Position numbers and translations under genes: made by a program
Part shown: in pieces, positions 10,203-19,677 of the stretch
Numbering within the stretch: position 1 is the stretch's first letter
How the letters are laid out: the number at the start of each line of letters is the position of its first letter
Assembly: GCF_002355835.1 (NCBI RefSeq)
Contig: NZ_AP017459.1
Span: 682,001-746,000 of the forward strand
Source of the DNA: Candidatus Endomicrobiellum trichonymphae
Lineage (GTDB): Bacteria; Elusimicrobiota; Endomicrobiia; Endomicrobiales; Endomicrobiaceae
Reading direction: 5' to 3'
DNA: 64,000 nucleotides
Notes under the pieces: generated by a model
The model's database searches: none
What the model was told of the DNA's origin: nothing
What the model saw: the letters and a program-made list of their open reading frames with translations, nothing else

Positions 10203-11002
10203 TTTAAAATCTGTAAAACGTAATACGCTATAGGAGCTGTAAATAGATAAGAGTCAAACCTGTCAAAAACTCCGCCGTGTCCGGGTACGACTTTTCCGGA
10301 ATCTTTAACATTTCCGTCTCTTTTAATAAGCGATTCGGCAAGATCCGAAAATTGTCCACTAACAGCAATTACAAGACCGAGTATTATGGCATTCTGCAAA
10401 GTTAAAATATTGCTCATAAATGTACACCTGCAGGCAACTGCCGCCAAAACTCCAAAAACAATTCCTGCTATTGCGCCTTCCAACGTTTTATTAGGACTTA
10501 TATTATTTGCAAGTTTATGTTTCCCCAGCGCTTTTCCAAAAGCGTAAGCCATAGTATCTAAAATCCAAATGACTATGAAAATGAAAAATACAAGTTTCAT
10601 GCCGCCGTGTAAATTGCGTATATAAACCATATGCATCAAAGCAAGCGGAATAAAAAAAGCTCCTAAAAAAGATGACGATATTCTGCCAATGCAAAAGGTG
10701 GGATTTTCTCCGAAAATCTCAATTCCGAAAAGAACAAATATCATTACTATAGCTGAAACTATCACTTTATCTGCCGGAAAATCTTTGAAGAAATATAAAA
10801 ACACAAAAAATGCCGCTGCCATAGCAAGAGATACGGCGGTATGCGGATTATATTTTTTTGAAATCATCAAATATTCTTGAACACACAGAGACGATATGAT
10901 AAACATCATTACATAAAACGGAATATTCCCGCTGTATATGCACGCTAAGATAAAAGGTATTCCAGCAACAGCCGTCAATATTCTAGTTAATAACATCCAC
11001 AA
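10199..11002 (-). CDS. cdsA: Phosphatidate cytidylyltransferase
   Basis: Integral membrane enzyme that makes CDP-diacylglycerol from CTP and phosphatidic acid, the branch point of phospholipid synthesis. It has 267 residues with about seven or eight hydrophobic segments. The C-terminal family signature is complete: KDSGKVVPGHGGVFDRFDS, with the catalytic aspartates. It lies between uppS and dxr in the standard order. The start at 11002 leaves a 153-bp spacer after uppS, in which I see nothing. Confidence 0.95.
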   Translation of the reverse strand: MWMLLTRILTAVAGIPFILACIYSGNIPFYVMMFIISSLCVQEYLMISKKYNPHTAVSLAMAAAFFVFLYFFKDFPADKVIVSAIVMIFVLFGIEIFGENPTFCIGRISSSFLGAFFIPLALMHMVYIRNLHGGMKLVFFIFIVIWILDTMAYAFGKALGKHKLANNISPNKTLEGAIAGIVFGVLAAVACRCTFMSNILTLQNAIILGLVIAVSGQFSDLAESLIKRDGNVKDSGKVVPGHGGVFDRFDSYLFTAPIAYYVLQILK

Positions 11003-11155
11003 ACTCTCGAAATTATATTTAATATCAGATTAAACTTTTTGCAAATATTTGGGTTTTTATAGGTATGAGACACATAAATGCAATAGCAAATTCCAACGTT
11101 TAAAAATATATTTGTAAAAACCTGTACTATCCAGCAAAACAGTTAACTCCACAGT

Positions 11156-11830
11156 TTATAAACCGCCGAAATGTCTCTCTCTTTTTTGAAATTCTGAAAC
11201 CGCAGTTTCTAAATCCTGCTGTGTAAAATCAGGCCATAATTTATCTGTTATGTAAATTTCAGAATACGCGATTTGCCAGAGAAGAAAATTTGATATTCTG
11301 AATTCTCCCGAAGTGCGGATAAGTAAATCTGGATCAGGCTGTCCGGCTGTGTACAAAAAAGACGAGATAATTTCTTCTGTAGGTTTTTTTATATTCTGTT
11401 TTGACATTTCTTCAAAAGCATGTATAAGTTCCTGTCTTGCTCCATAATTTAAAGCTATATTTAACTCAAGCCCCGTATTTTGAGATGTAATCTTACTGGC
11501 ATTTTCAATTTCAGTTCTTATATTTTCAGGAAATTTTGACAAATCTCCAAGTATTCTCAATTTAATGCAGTTGTTTAACTCTATTAATTCTTCCTTTATA
11601 AACTGCATTATCAAAGAAAACAATTCTTTTATTTCAGATTGCGGCCTTTTCCAATTTTCGGTAGAAAAAGCATATAAGGTCAAAATCCTGATTCCAAGAT
11701 TACTTGCGGCCTTAACAATCTTTTTTACGGTTTTGCCCCCCTGCTTATGACCAAAAGTTCTAGGCAAAGATCTTTTCTCCGCCCATCTGCCATTCCCATC
11801 CATTATAATAGCTACATGTCCGGGTATCAA
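11156..11830 (-). CDS. uppS: Undecaprenyl diphosphate synthase
   Basis: Cis-prenyltransferase that builds the C55 carrier lipid for peptidoglycan synthesis from FPP and IPP. It has 224 residues, slightly short because the N-terminus begins only four residues before the conserved HVAIIMDGNGRWA, which holds the catalytic Asp. Later motifs include YAFSTENWKRP and RTSGEFRISNF. It lies 11 bp after the ferredoxin gene and uses the products of the IspG/Dxr pathway encoded in the same block. Confidence 0.95.
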   Translation of the reverse strand: MIPGHVAIIMDGNGRWAEKRSLPRTFGHKQGGKTVKKIVKAASNLGIRILTLYAFSTENWKRPQSEIKELFSLIMQFIKEELIELNNCIKLRILGDLSKFPENIRTEIENASKITSQNTGLELNIALNYGARQELIHAFEEMSKQNIKKPTEEIISSFLYTAGQPDPDLLIRTSGEFRISNFLLWQIAYSEIYITDKLWPDFTQQDLETAVSEFQKRERHFGGL

Positions 11831-11840
11831 AAAATTTCCT

Positions 11841-12014
11841 TCATTTTTGAGAAATTGCGCTTACTGGGCAAGTTGATTCACATACTCCACATCCTTTACA
11901 CTTATCAGAATTAATTGTATATTTGTCTTCTTTCTGTTCAATAGCTGAAACGGGACAACTTCCCGCACATGCTCCACACCCTACACAAGCATTTTCATTA
12001 ATTTGATATGCCAT
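11841..12014 (-). CDS. 2[4Fe-4S] ferredoxin
   Basis: Small bacterial-type ferredoxin of about 57 residues with two full CxxCxxCxxxCP cluster motifs: CVGCGACAGSCP and CKGCGVCESTCP. I place the start at the ATG at 12014, giving MAYQINENA, because GGGAG lies about 8 bp upstream. A TTG at 12029 and an ATG at 12020 are also in frame. It probably carries low-potential electrons in anaerobic metabolism. IspG in the same block is one enzyme that needs such a donor, but a specific partnership is inference. It sits between frr and uppS, which are normally adjacent. Confidence 0.93.
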   Translation of the reverse strand: MAYQINENACVGCGACAGSCPVSAIEQKEDKYTINSDKCKGCGVCESTCPVSAISQK

Positions 12015-12036
12015 CTCCATATCTCCCAATATTTAT

Positions 12037-12597
12037 TTATACCTGCATAACTTCTTTTTCTTTAACCACTATACTGTCATCTATTTTTTTTATATAACCG
12101 TCAGTAACTTTTTGAGCTTCGACTTCAAGTTTCTTTTTGTCATCTTCAGTTATAACTTTATCTTTCTCAAGCTTCTTTATATTTTCAACCAGAACTCTTC
12201 TTTCGTTTCTTATGGCAACTCTGAATTCTTCCGCCATTTTACCTATAGATTTTGCTATCTCTTTTCTTCTCTCCTGCGTAAGATGAGGCACAGAAACACG
12301 TATAAGTTTTCCGTCATTTGCCGGAGACATTCCTATGTCAGCTTTAAGTATCGCTTTTTCTATTGCGTTTAGCTGCGAAACGTCCCAAGGTCTTATTTCT
12401 ATTGTTCTTGCGTCGGAAACACTGATGCTTGCAATTTGATTTATAGGCATAATAGAACCGTAACTTTCAACTTTTATTGTCTCTATTACCGCACTGTTTA
12501 CTCTACCGGTTCTTATCGAAGACAATTCGCATTTTAATCTATCTATAGTTCTTTTCATAACCTCTTCTGCCGCCGAAAAAAAACTCTGCGTATGCAT
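12037..12597 (-). CDS. frr: Ribosome recycling factor
   Basis: RRF splits post-termination ribosomes together with EF-G. It has 186 residues, the usual size, with the conserved RTGRVNSAVIETIKVE near the N-terminus and the basic recycling-domain helices that follow (LTQERRKEIAKS, RNERRVL). The start codon directly abuts the pyrH stop (12598), so the genes are co-translated. Gene order tsf-pyrH-frr is near universal in bacteria. Confidence 0.96.
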   Translation of the reverse strand: MHTQSFFSAAEEVMKRTIDRLKCELSSIRTGRVNSAVIETIKVESYGSIMPINQIASISVSDARTIEIRPWDVSQLNAIEKAILKADIGMSPANDGKLIRVSVPHLTQERRKEIAKSIGKMAEEFRVAIRNERRVLVENIKKLEKDKVITEDDKKKLEVEAQKVTDGYIKKIDDSIVVKEKEVMQV

Positions 12598-13299
12598 TTA
12601 CGCCTCCACTATTGTACCTACTTTCTCGCCATTTAAAACTTTCTTTAAATTGCCGTCCTTATAAAAATCAAACACGGTAATTGATATATTTGTCTGCATA
12701 CACAATGAAAAAGCTTCGTAATCCATTATTTTTAAATGTTTATCCAAAGCTTCTTTAAAGGTTAAGGAATTAAATTTCACGGCATCCTTGTTCTTTTTCG
12801 GATCTGCACTGTAAACGCCGTCAACTTGCGTAGCTTTCAACAACATATCGGCTTTTATTTCTGCGGCTCTTAAAGCAGCAGTTGTATCCGTCGTAAAAAA
12901 AGGATTGCCCGTACCGCCTGCAAAAATAACTGTAGTATTTCCCTGCTCAATACATCTTATAACTTTTTCTCTGTTAAAGTTTTCAGCAAAACCGCTTACG
13001 CCGTTTGCTGAAAATAAATTTGATTTCATACCCGCTTTTGCCAAAGCATCGCTTAAAGCAAGAGAATTCATAACCGTTACAAGCATTCCCATCTTGTCTG
13101 CAGTTACCCTTTCTATAAATTTACATGCACCTCTCCAAATATTTCCCGCCCCGATAACAACTGCAAGCTGCACTCTGCTACAGGTGACAGCAGATTTAAT
13201 TTCATTTACTGTTCTTAAAAGGCTGTTTGCGCTTATTGAAGATGAACCATCAGAAAGAGATTCTCCAGAAAGTTTTAAAAGCACTCTCTTTGCAGCCAT
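12598..13299 (-). CDS. pyrH: Uridylate kinase
   Basis: Bacterial UMP kinase (amino-acid-kinase fold), which phosphorylates UMP to UDP and acts as a hexamer regulated by GTP and UTP in studied species. It has 233 residues. The N-terminal RVLLKLSGESL, the glycine-rich VVIGAGNIWRGA and the nucleotide segment FAGGTGNPFFTTDTTAALRA are intact. It begins 2 bp after the tsf stop. Nothing unusual was noticed. Confidence 0.95.
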   Translation of the reverse strand: MAAKRVLLKLSGESLSDGSSSISANSLLRTVNEIKSAVTCSRVQLAVVIGAGNIWRGACKFIERVTADKMGMLVTVMNSLALSDALAKAGMKSNLFSANGVSGFAENFNREKVIRCIEQGNTTVIFAGGTGNPFFTTDTTAALRAAEIKADMLLKATQVDGVYSADPKKNKDAVKFNSLTFKEALDKHLKIMDYEAFSLCMQTNISITVFDFYKDGNLKKVLNGEKVGTIVEA

Positions 13300-13301
13300 T
13301 A

Positions 13302-13898
13302 TTATTCTTCTCCGAGTTTAAATCTTGCAAATCTTTTTATTACTATATTCTCGCCGGTTTTTGCAATAGCATTTACAACCAAATCTTTTATTGTTTCTTT
13401 ACCTGAGGCATCCTTTATATAAATTTGGTCGTACAAACACACTTGACTGTAAAATTTTTCAATTTTGCCTTCAATGATTTTATCATGAACTTTTTCTGGC
13501 TTGCCTTCTTCCTTAAGCTGAGCTTTATAAATTTCTTTTTCAGCTTCTATGATGCCTGCCGGCACTTGCTCGCGTGAAACATAATTAGGGGAAGCGGCGG
13601 CAATCTGCATAGCAACTTCCTTAACCAAACTTTGAAAATCTCTAGTTTTTACGACGAAATCAGTTTCACAATTTACTTCAAGTAAAACACCGAGCGTACC
13701 GTTGCCGTGTATGTATGACTGGACAAGTCCCTGTTTTGCAGATTTTCCCGCTCTTTTAACGGCTGACGCTATACCTTTTTCTCTAAGCCACTGGCAGGCT
13801 TTATCTATATCGTTATCTGATTCTTTTAACGCATTTCTACAATCCATTATTCCCGCGCCGGTCATTTCCCTTAACCTTGTTATAAGCTCGGTTGACAT
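13302..13898 (-). CDS. tsf: Elongation factor Ts
   Basis: EF-Ts is the nucleotide exchange factor for EF-Tu. About 198 residues gives the short form. The N-terminal UBA-like domain has LREMTGAGIMDCRNAL, and the TDFVV signature of EF-Ts is present near residue 80. I choose the ATG at 13898 (MSTELITRLREMTG), preceded by GAAAGGAGAAAC, over an in-frame ATG seven codons earlier. It lies 29 bp after rpsB. Confidence 0.95.
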   Translation of the reverse strand: MSTELITRLREMTGAGIMDCRNALKESDNDIDKACQWLREKGIASAVKRAGKSAKQGLVQSYIHGNGTLGVLLEVNCETDFVVKTRDFQSLVKEVAMQIAAASPNYVSREQVPAGIIEAEKEIYKAQLKEEGKPEKVHDKIIEGKIEKFYSQVCLYDQIYIKDASGKETIKDLVVNAIAKTGENIVIKRFARFKLGEE

Positions 13899-13927
13899 TA
13901 TTTTGTTTCTCCTTTCCACATGTTTTC

Positions 13928-14662
13928 TTATTTTACTTCAATAGCCGCTTCTTTCACCTTGTTGTCTTCTTGCTTTCCGATTATACTTTTGCCTTCCAAA
14001 ACGGCGTCTGCAATAACAGTGCAGAAAAGCTTTACAGCTCTTATTGCATCATCATTTCCAGGAATAGGATAGTCAACCAAATCCGGATTGCAGTTTGTAT
14101 CACAGACTGCAACAATCGGAATTTCAAGTTTTCTCGCTTCTAAAATAGCTGTTGTTTCTTCATGAGAATCTACAACAAACATAAGTCCTGGAAGACTTGA
14201 CATATTTTTAAGGCCTTCCAGAGATTTCTCAAGTTTTATTCTCTCTTTTTCAATCCGCGATTGCTCCTTTTTTGAAAGAAGTTTAAAAACTCCGGTCTCT
14301 TTCATATCTTCTATTTCTTTGTATCTTGTAATTGATTTCTTCAAGGTTTCAAAATTTGTAAGCGTCCCGCCGAGCCATCTTTCAGAAACAAAATATGCTC
14401 CACATCGCAGAGCTTCTTCCTTTATGGGAAGCCGCGCTTGTTTCTTTGTTCCCACAAATATTATGTCTTTTCCTGTAGAAGTAAAATTTCTCACAACTTT
14501 GTAATTTTTTTTTAATTCTTTGAGGGTTTTCTGAAGATCAATGATGTGAATTTTATTTCTCATTCCAAAAATAAACTTTGCCATTTTGGGATTCCATCTT
14601 CTGGTTTGATGTCCGAAATGGACGCCGGCTTCAAGCAAAGCCTTCATCGTAATATTTGCCAC
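13928..14662 (-). CDS. rpsB: 30S ribosomal protein S2
   Basis: S2 is a 244-residue small-subunit protein. The diagnostic start [47 protein letters not shown] and [18 protein letters not shown] are all present. It is the first gene of a long minus-strand operon through proS. A structured leader of about 190 nt lies between the upstream terminator and the ATG, so autoregulation by S2, as known for rpsB leaders elsewhere, is plausible. Confidence 0.96.
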   Translation of the reverse strand: MANITMKALLEAGVHFGHQTRRWNPKMAKFIFGMRNKIHIIDLQKTLKELKKNYKVVRNFTSTGKDIIFVGTKKQARLPIKEEALRCGAYFVSERWLGGTLTNFETLKKSITRYKEIEDMKETGVFKLLSKKEQSRIEKERIKLEKSLEGLKNMSSLPGLMFVVDSHEETTAILEARKLEIPIVAVCDTNCNPDLVDYPIPGNDDAIRAVKLFCTVIADAVLEGKSIIGKQEDNKVKEAAIEVK

Positions 14663-14850
14663 AATTTTCTCCTTTGGTTTTTTTACTGCGTTATAACGCA
14701 GTCTCCGTTTCAGACGGTTTATATTTCCATCTCACGGCTTCCACAATCTTCAATCTCCTAAACCCCAAAATTTAATTTTGGGGACCCTGGCAAATTCGAC
14801 TGTGTGCTTATTTACGACACACCTATCTATAGATACTTTCTTATTCTATC
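14663..14850 (-). promoter_or_regulatory. Structured 5' leader of the rpsB operon
   Basis: Between the terminator and the rpsB ATG the minus strand has two strong palindromes. One is the near-perfect inverted repeat CCCCAAAATT/AATTTTGGGG at 14763-14783. The other is CTGCGTTATAACGCAG at about 14688-14703, followed by an A-rich run leading to an AAAGGAG ribosome binding site. A GTGTG/CACAC pair flanks a short loop near 14800-14821. TTGATA and TATAGA hexamers spaced about 15 bp lie just upstream at 14825-14855 and are a weak promoter candidate. The first hairpin could be an S2-binding or attenuation structure; this is inference. Confidence 0.45.
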
Positions 14851-14875
14851 AAAAAAAAGCCTTGTTTTTCAAGGC
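14851..14875 (-). terminator. Rho-independent terminator upstream of rpsB
   Basis: On the minus strand GCCTTG-AAAAA-CAAGGC forms a perfect 6-bp stem with a 5-nt loop and runs directly into eight T residues. It lies about 260 bp downstream of murA and would end murA transcription before the rpsB operon promoter. It is the clearest intrinsic terminator I saw in the window. Confidence 0.8.
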
Positions 14876-15135
14876 ACCATTTATTCAGTCAACCCGATTA
14901 AATATTTGTCCAAAAATATTACATCCTTTTTTCTGAGATAGAAATACTTTATATAAATATAACAGATTTTTGGGATTTTTTAACTCAGTGTTTGTGAATT
15001 TTTTTGAATCTTTATAACTGTTTAAAAAAAGCAGAAAGCATTTTAACTTTCAGGGAAATCAAATGGTTTATATGCGTCAGTAAACTGATAAAATTCTTAG
15101 ATTACTGCCTTTGCCATAAACATCTTTTTACGTTA

Positions 15136-16392
15136 TCAGTTATGAATTATTCGTATATCGGCACCGAGTTTTTTTAACTTCTTTTCAAGCATATCGTATC
15201 CTCTATTCAAATGATAAATCCTTGAAACGACAGTTTTGCCTTTTGCGGCAAGTCCGGCTAAAACAAGAGCAGCTCCGGCTCTCAAATCCGACACCATTAC
15301 AGGCGCGCCCGAAAACTCTTTAACGCCTTTTATATTTACTGTTTTACCATTTACTGTTATATCAGCCCCAAATCTCTGAAGTTCAGAGACATGCAAAAAT
15401 CTATTTTCAAAAACATTCTCTTCTATACAGGACTCCCCATTTAAGAGACACATCAGAGACATCCATTGAGCCTGAACATCGGTAGGAAATCCCGGATACG
15501 CTTCTGTTTTTACATTTTGCGGTTTTAAATTTTTTACCCATTCTGCAGAAATTGTATTTTTTGTTTCTTTAATGCACAATCCGCACTTTTTTAATTTATC
15601 ATTTACTGACTTTAAGTGCTGCGGAATAACTTTTTTGAGAATAACTCCTCCTTTAGTTATTGCTGCGGCGATTAAATATGTAGCAGCTTCTATTCTGTCA
15701 GGAATTACTTCGTGCATAAAACCGTGAAGTTTATCTACACCTTCTATTTCAATATTTTTTGTTCCCGCTCCCATCACTTTTGCACCCATTTTAGTTAAAA
15801 CGTTTGCCAAATCTTCTATTTCTGGTTCGCGGGCGGCGTTTTTGATTATAGTTTTGCCTTTTGCTAGAACTGCGGTAAGCAATATATTTTCAGTCGCACC
15901 GACGCTTGGAAACCTAAAGCTTATCGTTGCGCCTTTAAGTCCGTTTTTTGCAGAAGTTTTTACATAACCGCCTTTTACTGAGATTTTAGCGCCCAATTTC
16001 TTAAATGCAGCTAAATGTATATCCACAGGTCTTGCACCTATAGCACATCCGCCGGGCAGCGATACTTCAATTCTTTTAAGTCTTACAAGCAGAGGTCCCA
16101 TTATTAAAATGCTTGCGCGCATTTTTCTTACTAAATCATACGGCGCTATATGTTTATATTTGTACGAAGAGTAAGCTTTTACGGTATTTCCTTCTTTAAC
16201 AGTTTTTTTACCTATAAAATTCAAAAACGCAATCGCCGTATCTATGTCGGTAAGAGACGGAACATTTGTTATCATTACGGGATCGTCTGTAAGAAGAGTC
16301 GCAAACAATATAGGCAAGGCGGAATTTTTTGACCCTGATACAACGATTTCACCTTTTAACTTCTTGCCTCCGCGTATTACTATTTTATCCAT
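15136..16392 (-). CDS. murA: UDP-N-acetylglucosamine 1-carboxyvinyltransferase
   Basis: MurA transfers enolpyruvate from PEP to UDP-GlcNAc, the first committed step of peptidoglycan synthesis. It has 418 residues, the normal size. Conserved segments include GSKNSALPILFATLLT near the N-terminus and PGGCAIGARPVDIHL, whose Cys corresponds to the fosfomycin-reactive loop residue. FPTDVQAQWMSLM and DLRAGAALVLAGL are also intact. A terminator follows about 260 bp downstream. Together with murG and ftsW at 43-46 kb it implies retained cell-wall synthesis. Confidence 0.95.
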   Translation of the reverse strand: MDKIVIRGGKKLKGEIVVSGSKNSALPILFATLLTDDPVMITNVPSLTDIDTAIAFLNFIGKKTVKEGNTVKAYSSYKYKHIAPYDLVRKMRASILIMGPLLVRLKRIEVSLPGGCAIGARPVDIHLAAFKKLGAKISVKGGYVKTSAKNGLKGATISFRFPSVGATENILLTAVLAKGKTIIKNAAREPEIEDLANVLTKMGAKVMGAGTKNIEIEGVDKLHGFMHEVIPDRIEAATYLIAAAITKGGVILKKVIPQHLKSVNDKLKKCGLCIKETKNTISAEWVKNLKPQNVKTEAYPGFPTDVQAQWMSLMCLLNGESCIEENVFENRFLHVSELQRFGADITVNGKTVNIKGVKEFSGAPVMVSDLRAGAALVLAGLAAKGKTVVSRIYHLNRGYDMLEKKLKKLGADIRIIHN

Positions 16393-16662
16393 TTTTAATC
16401 CTTAAAAAGCATTGCCACTTCATTTTCATTCCATTCAACAAACCTCATACCGCTCCGCGGATATTTGATTATTGCGGCTGGAAAGTTATCATCGTTTAAC
16501 ATCACTGCAGCGTTCTATATTTCATAAGTTTTTCCTGCTACATAAGATTAATTTCTTTCAATCTGTACTAATGTCTGTTCATCTACATTTTTATGATTAC
16601 TGTGCGGGCATTTTGACAATCTTAAACCCTTTCGCAAGCAGATAGTATTTCAATATACAGCT

Positions 16663-16972
16663 TCATTTTTTCCTTTCCAATTCGCATCTGAATGATTTGC
16701 CGACGTTTACTGTTTGCGGAACGATTCTAGGCTTGTTTACTGCTGGTTTTTCAAGTTGTTTAGGAAAACAGCGGAATAAGCTCTAAACTGCCTTGATAAC
16801 TACCTGTTTTATCGTAGCAGTTATAATTTTTATACAACAGGCTTAAACTAAAAACTTTATAGGCGTTTTTGCAAGTCCATTTTGATTTCCCGTTACCGCA
16901 GGCTTTCAGCCCGCTAGAGTTTTCAATCGGATTTATCTCACTTTTACTCAAAATAAATGCATTATTCACCAC
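16663..16972 (-). pseudogene. Relic of a cysteine-containing protein, family unknown
   Basis: The first frame (16972-16760) encodes 70 residues with KACGNGKSKWTC and NYNCYDKTG, a spaced-cysteine pattern. A frameshift near 16765 gives a second piece reading RCFPKQLEKPAVNKPRIVPQ and ending in FRCELERKK at 16663. Together they would make about a 100-residue C-terminal part. I do not recognise the family. A pilin-like or secreted origin is possible from the cysteines but unproven. Confidence 0.3.
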
Positions 16973-17279
16973 CTTTTTAACGCTGGTTATAAAAAATTAA
17001 GCAATATAAATAAATATTTATGTAAAAACATTATATGCAAGAACTGTTGATAGTTCCCTCTCTGTTTTTCTAGTGTAATAAAAAATCAACAGAGTAAAAT
17101 GTTCTTATTCTTATTATTTATTTTATGCCCTATTACATTTGCGGATAGAGTTTACAGCTCTGCCCACAATTTCTTTTTACTTCTATTTATTTTATACTTA
17201 TTTTTTTACCTCATTTATCAGAGAATTTTACAACTTCTCATTTTAAATTCATTTCCCTTATTTATTTTAGGAAATATAA

Positions 17280-17691
17280 CGCTCAAGTTCACTAAATTAT
17301 TCTACATAGCATGTGGTTTTTTACCTTGCGGCTCATCGCTTTTAGGTTGTTTAGTATCATTCCCAGACTGTTTATATTACCTCTCTTTCCTCTTTCTGCT
17401 GCTGGAGATGTCCACTCTTACGTCTTCAAATCTCTTATTTTCCTTTCCCAAGTTCTCATTTTTCCTTAACTTTCTGCTTATAAAAACCAAAATACCAAAC
17501 AGCAGGGGATAATCGCTATCGTCCCAACAATTGGGATACAAAATCAACGCTCCACACCTTTTCCATTTTCCCTACGCTTGCTTTACCCGCCTCACCTTCT
17601 TGCTCCACTCAAACACTTTAGGCTTCAAACCGCTAAAGCTTAACAACACTAACGACATCAAAACGCAAATACTAGTTATTTTTTTCATCAT
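17280..17691 (-). pseudogene. Relic of a secreted or membrane protein
   Basis: An ATG at 17691 has an AGGA ribosome binding site 6 bp upstream and opens a 39-codon frame. It begins with two Met and two Lys and a 14-residue hydrophobic core (ICVLMSLVLLSFSG), typical of a signal peptide, and stops at 17572. In a second frame downstream (about 17510-17390) a hydrophobic segment, LLFGILVFISRK, is followed by a Lys/Arg/Glu-rich tail. The pieces look like one membrane or secreted gene split by frameshifts. No family was recognised. Confidence 0.3.
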
Positions 17692-18672
17692 TATTCCTAA
17701 ATCTTTATTTTCTATATTTTAATTCTGCTGTTTCTGATCAGGAAAAACACACCATTTATCAACTATTACCATTATCTCAGCCTTATCCCCTTAAAAAGTT
17801 ATAGGGTTGGATCGAAGCTGTTAATTCAAACCACAAACATTATTTTTATAGTAGCTTTTTGCACTATAAATATAATAGCCTCTTTTTACTTCTCTCTAAG
17901 TTATACTTATTTTTTCTATTCCCTCTGTTTAAATTGATAACTTCCGTTTCCTAGTTTTGCATCTTACTATGCTCATAGAACTCTATTTTTGGTTGTATTT
18001 TCATCATCACTGCTACTAGCAGATTTCCATGGAAACCCATCACCTTGATAACTTGACTGCGGCAGTTATTTTTTCCCCAAAAGAATTACGAACTTTCTTG
18101 TCCCGGGGGTAGCACAGGGGCTTTTCATCTTTCTTCCCCTCAAAGAGCTTTCCTTTATTTTCATTGTTCGTACTATCATTTTAACCATTCTAGCGACTGT
18201 TCTGATATTCTGTGGCGGGTCAACGAATTTTTTTGTTGATTAATTTCTATAAACAGCTGGAACAAGTTTCCAACCCAGAGTAGAAACTCCAACTGTCCCG
18301 ACTACCCACCACTTGTACTCCTAAAGATAGCGTCCGACAACGACTGCGCAATTCTTTATTATTTTCATTCTTATTTAAAAACACAAAAGCAAGGATCAAA
18401 CATTCTTTTTTCTCCATCCTCAAAACCCTTGTCCACACTTCAAGGAAACCATAAACCGTTTTTCACTTTAGATTTCTAATCCGCAACGAACTTCCCGACA
18501 CTTTCTGCTATCAGAAACGCTCTCACTAATATAAATGTATGCTTCATATTCTTCTAAACATCTTTAATCATCACAAGGTATATCGTCTGTTGAATTCACT
18601 CCATATGTCATATTTATCCATCAATGTATTAAATTACTTTTTTTCTACTAAATACAACTTTAATATTATCAA

Positions 18673-19677
18673 TCACGGAACTTTGCATATAAAAACAAAT
18701 TCTTTATGCCCGTTAAAAAATGTTTTACCTGAATTAAAAAATTTATGGTCATAATCATAAATTTTCAATTTACCCAATTTGGATAAAATATCTTGAAGTT
18801 GCTCAAATTTAATTTTATTATTAGATGCTTCACTATTAGCATGATAAGTATTATTATATGATAGTACAATATATTTGGTTTTAAGTTTAGACAATAAATC
18901 TGTTAAAGAATTTAATGCCTTTGATTTTGAATAATCACTTTTTTTGTTATTTCTTGGCATTTTTAGAGTTTTACCTGAAATTGACATCTTTTTCCACTCT
19001 GCTATATTCTCTAATATATGATAAAAATTTATATACTGCCTTGCATTATACGGAGGGTCTATATATGTTAAATCTGCAATTATGCTATCAGCAATACTAT
19101 TAGCATTTTTGCAAGTAATTATTGGCGAATATTTATATTGTTTAATTTTAAGAGGGAGAAGTTCTATTTTTTTATCCTTTGGAGTAGAAGATAAGAATGC
19201 TTCATAGTGTCTAACAGTATTTGCAATTTTGTCAGCTGAGTACAGTAAAGAACTGAGAAGTATGTAATATTCTCGTTCCGTTACTTCATTTTTTATAGTT
19301 TCTAAATGTTCTCTTACAGAACCTATAAATTTCGCATTAGAGTATGAAAAGTATGTTCCAGAAAATGTATCTGAAAAATAATTATCTTTTATATAATCTT
19401 TTGAATTGTTATAATAATTCAATAATTTATATATTTTGGCTTGATTGTATTTGCCACTAGAAAGCCACGCATTATAAAAAATATAATTTGAATACAAACT
19501 ATCATTTATATAGACTTTTTTATTTTGTGATAAAAAATATTCAGAAACTACTCCTGTCCCGGCAAATAAATCAGAAAAAGTGTTAAATTTGATATTCTCC
19601 AGATCTAACACTTTCACAATAAAACTAATGAGCTTTGATTTACTACCAATATACCTACGATTTTGTATTTTATACAC
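18673..19677 (-). CDS. D12-class adenine-specific DNA methyltransferase (second of pair)
   Basis: A 334-residue N6-adenine methyltransferase. SAM motif I is DLFAGTGVV (residues 36-44) and catalytic motif IV is DPPYNARQY (207-215). The N-terminal RYIGSKSKLI is the typical D12 opening. The start is GTG at 19677, overlapping the upstream methyltransferase by 8 bp. Two distinct adenine methyltransferases beside one nuclease usually means an asymmetric recognition site, with one enzyme per strand; that is known for type IIS systems and inferred here. The reading frame is intact, unlike the nuclease gene of the cassette. Confidence 0.88.
   Translation of the reverse strand: MYKIQNRRYIGSKSKLISFIVKVLDLENIKFNTFSDLFAGTGVVSEYFLSQNKKVYINDSLYSNYIFYNAWLSSGKYNQAKIYKLLNYYNNSKDYIKDNYFSDTFSGTYFSYSNAKFIGSVREHLETIKNEVTEREYYILLSSLLYSADKIANTVRHYEAFLSSTPKDKKIELLPLKIKQYKYSPIITCKNANSIADSIIADLTYIDPPYNARQYINFYHILENIAEWKKMSISGKTLKMPRNNKKSDYSKSKALNSLTDLLSKLKTKYIVLSYNNTYHANSEASNNKIKFEQLQDILSKLGKLKIYDYDHKFFNSGKTFFNGHKEFVFICKVP

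Larger units (their letters stand above)
16393..18672. other. 2.3-kb relic region with no intact gene
   Basis: No frame here codes for a recognisable intact protein. Plus-strand frames such as 17099-17512 are rich in Leu/Phe/Ser/Tyr, as expected when antisense to Lys/Asn/Glu-rich coding DNA, and look like shadows. Minus-strand pieces of at least two former envelope-type genes are listed separately. The rest, including 17700-18540, is unassigned. The region separates murA from an R-M cassette and is probably eroded accessory DNA. Confidence 0.6.

Noticed and set aside
14779-14830. Plus-strand GGGGACCCTGGCAAATTCGAC resembles the 5' end of tmRNA
   Set aside because: No tag frame, no partner acceptor strand, and the sequence runs straight into a minus-strand terminator. 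It fits better as part of the rpsB leader.
17099-17512. Plus-strand 137-residue hydrophobic ORF
   Set aside because: Leu/Phe/Ser/Tyr-rich composition typical of antisense to Lys/Asn/Glu coding. No ribosome binding site, and the minus strand carries the better protein-like pieces.
18247-18438. 63-residue minus-strand frame with several cysteines
   Set aside because: No ribosome binding site, no family resemblance, and it lies inside relic DNA; too weak to call.
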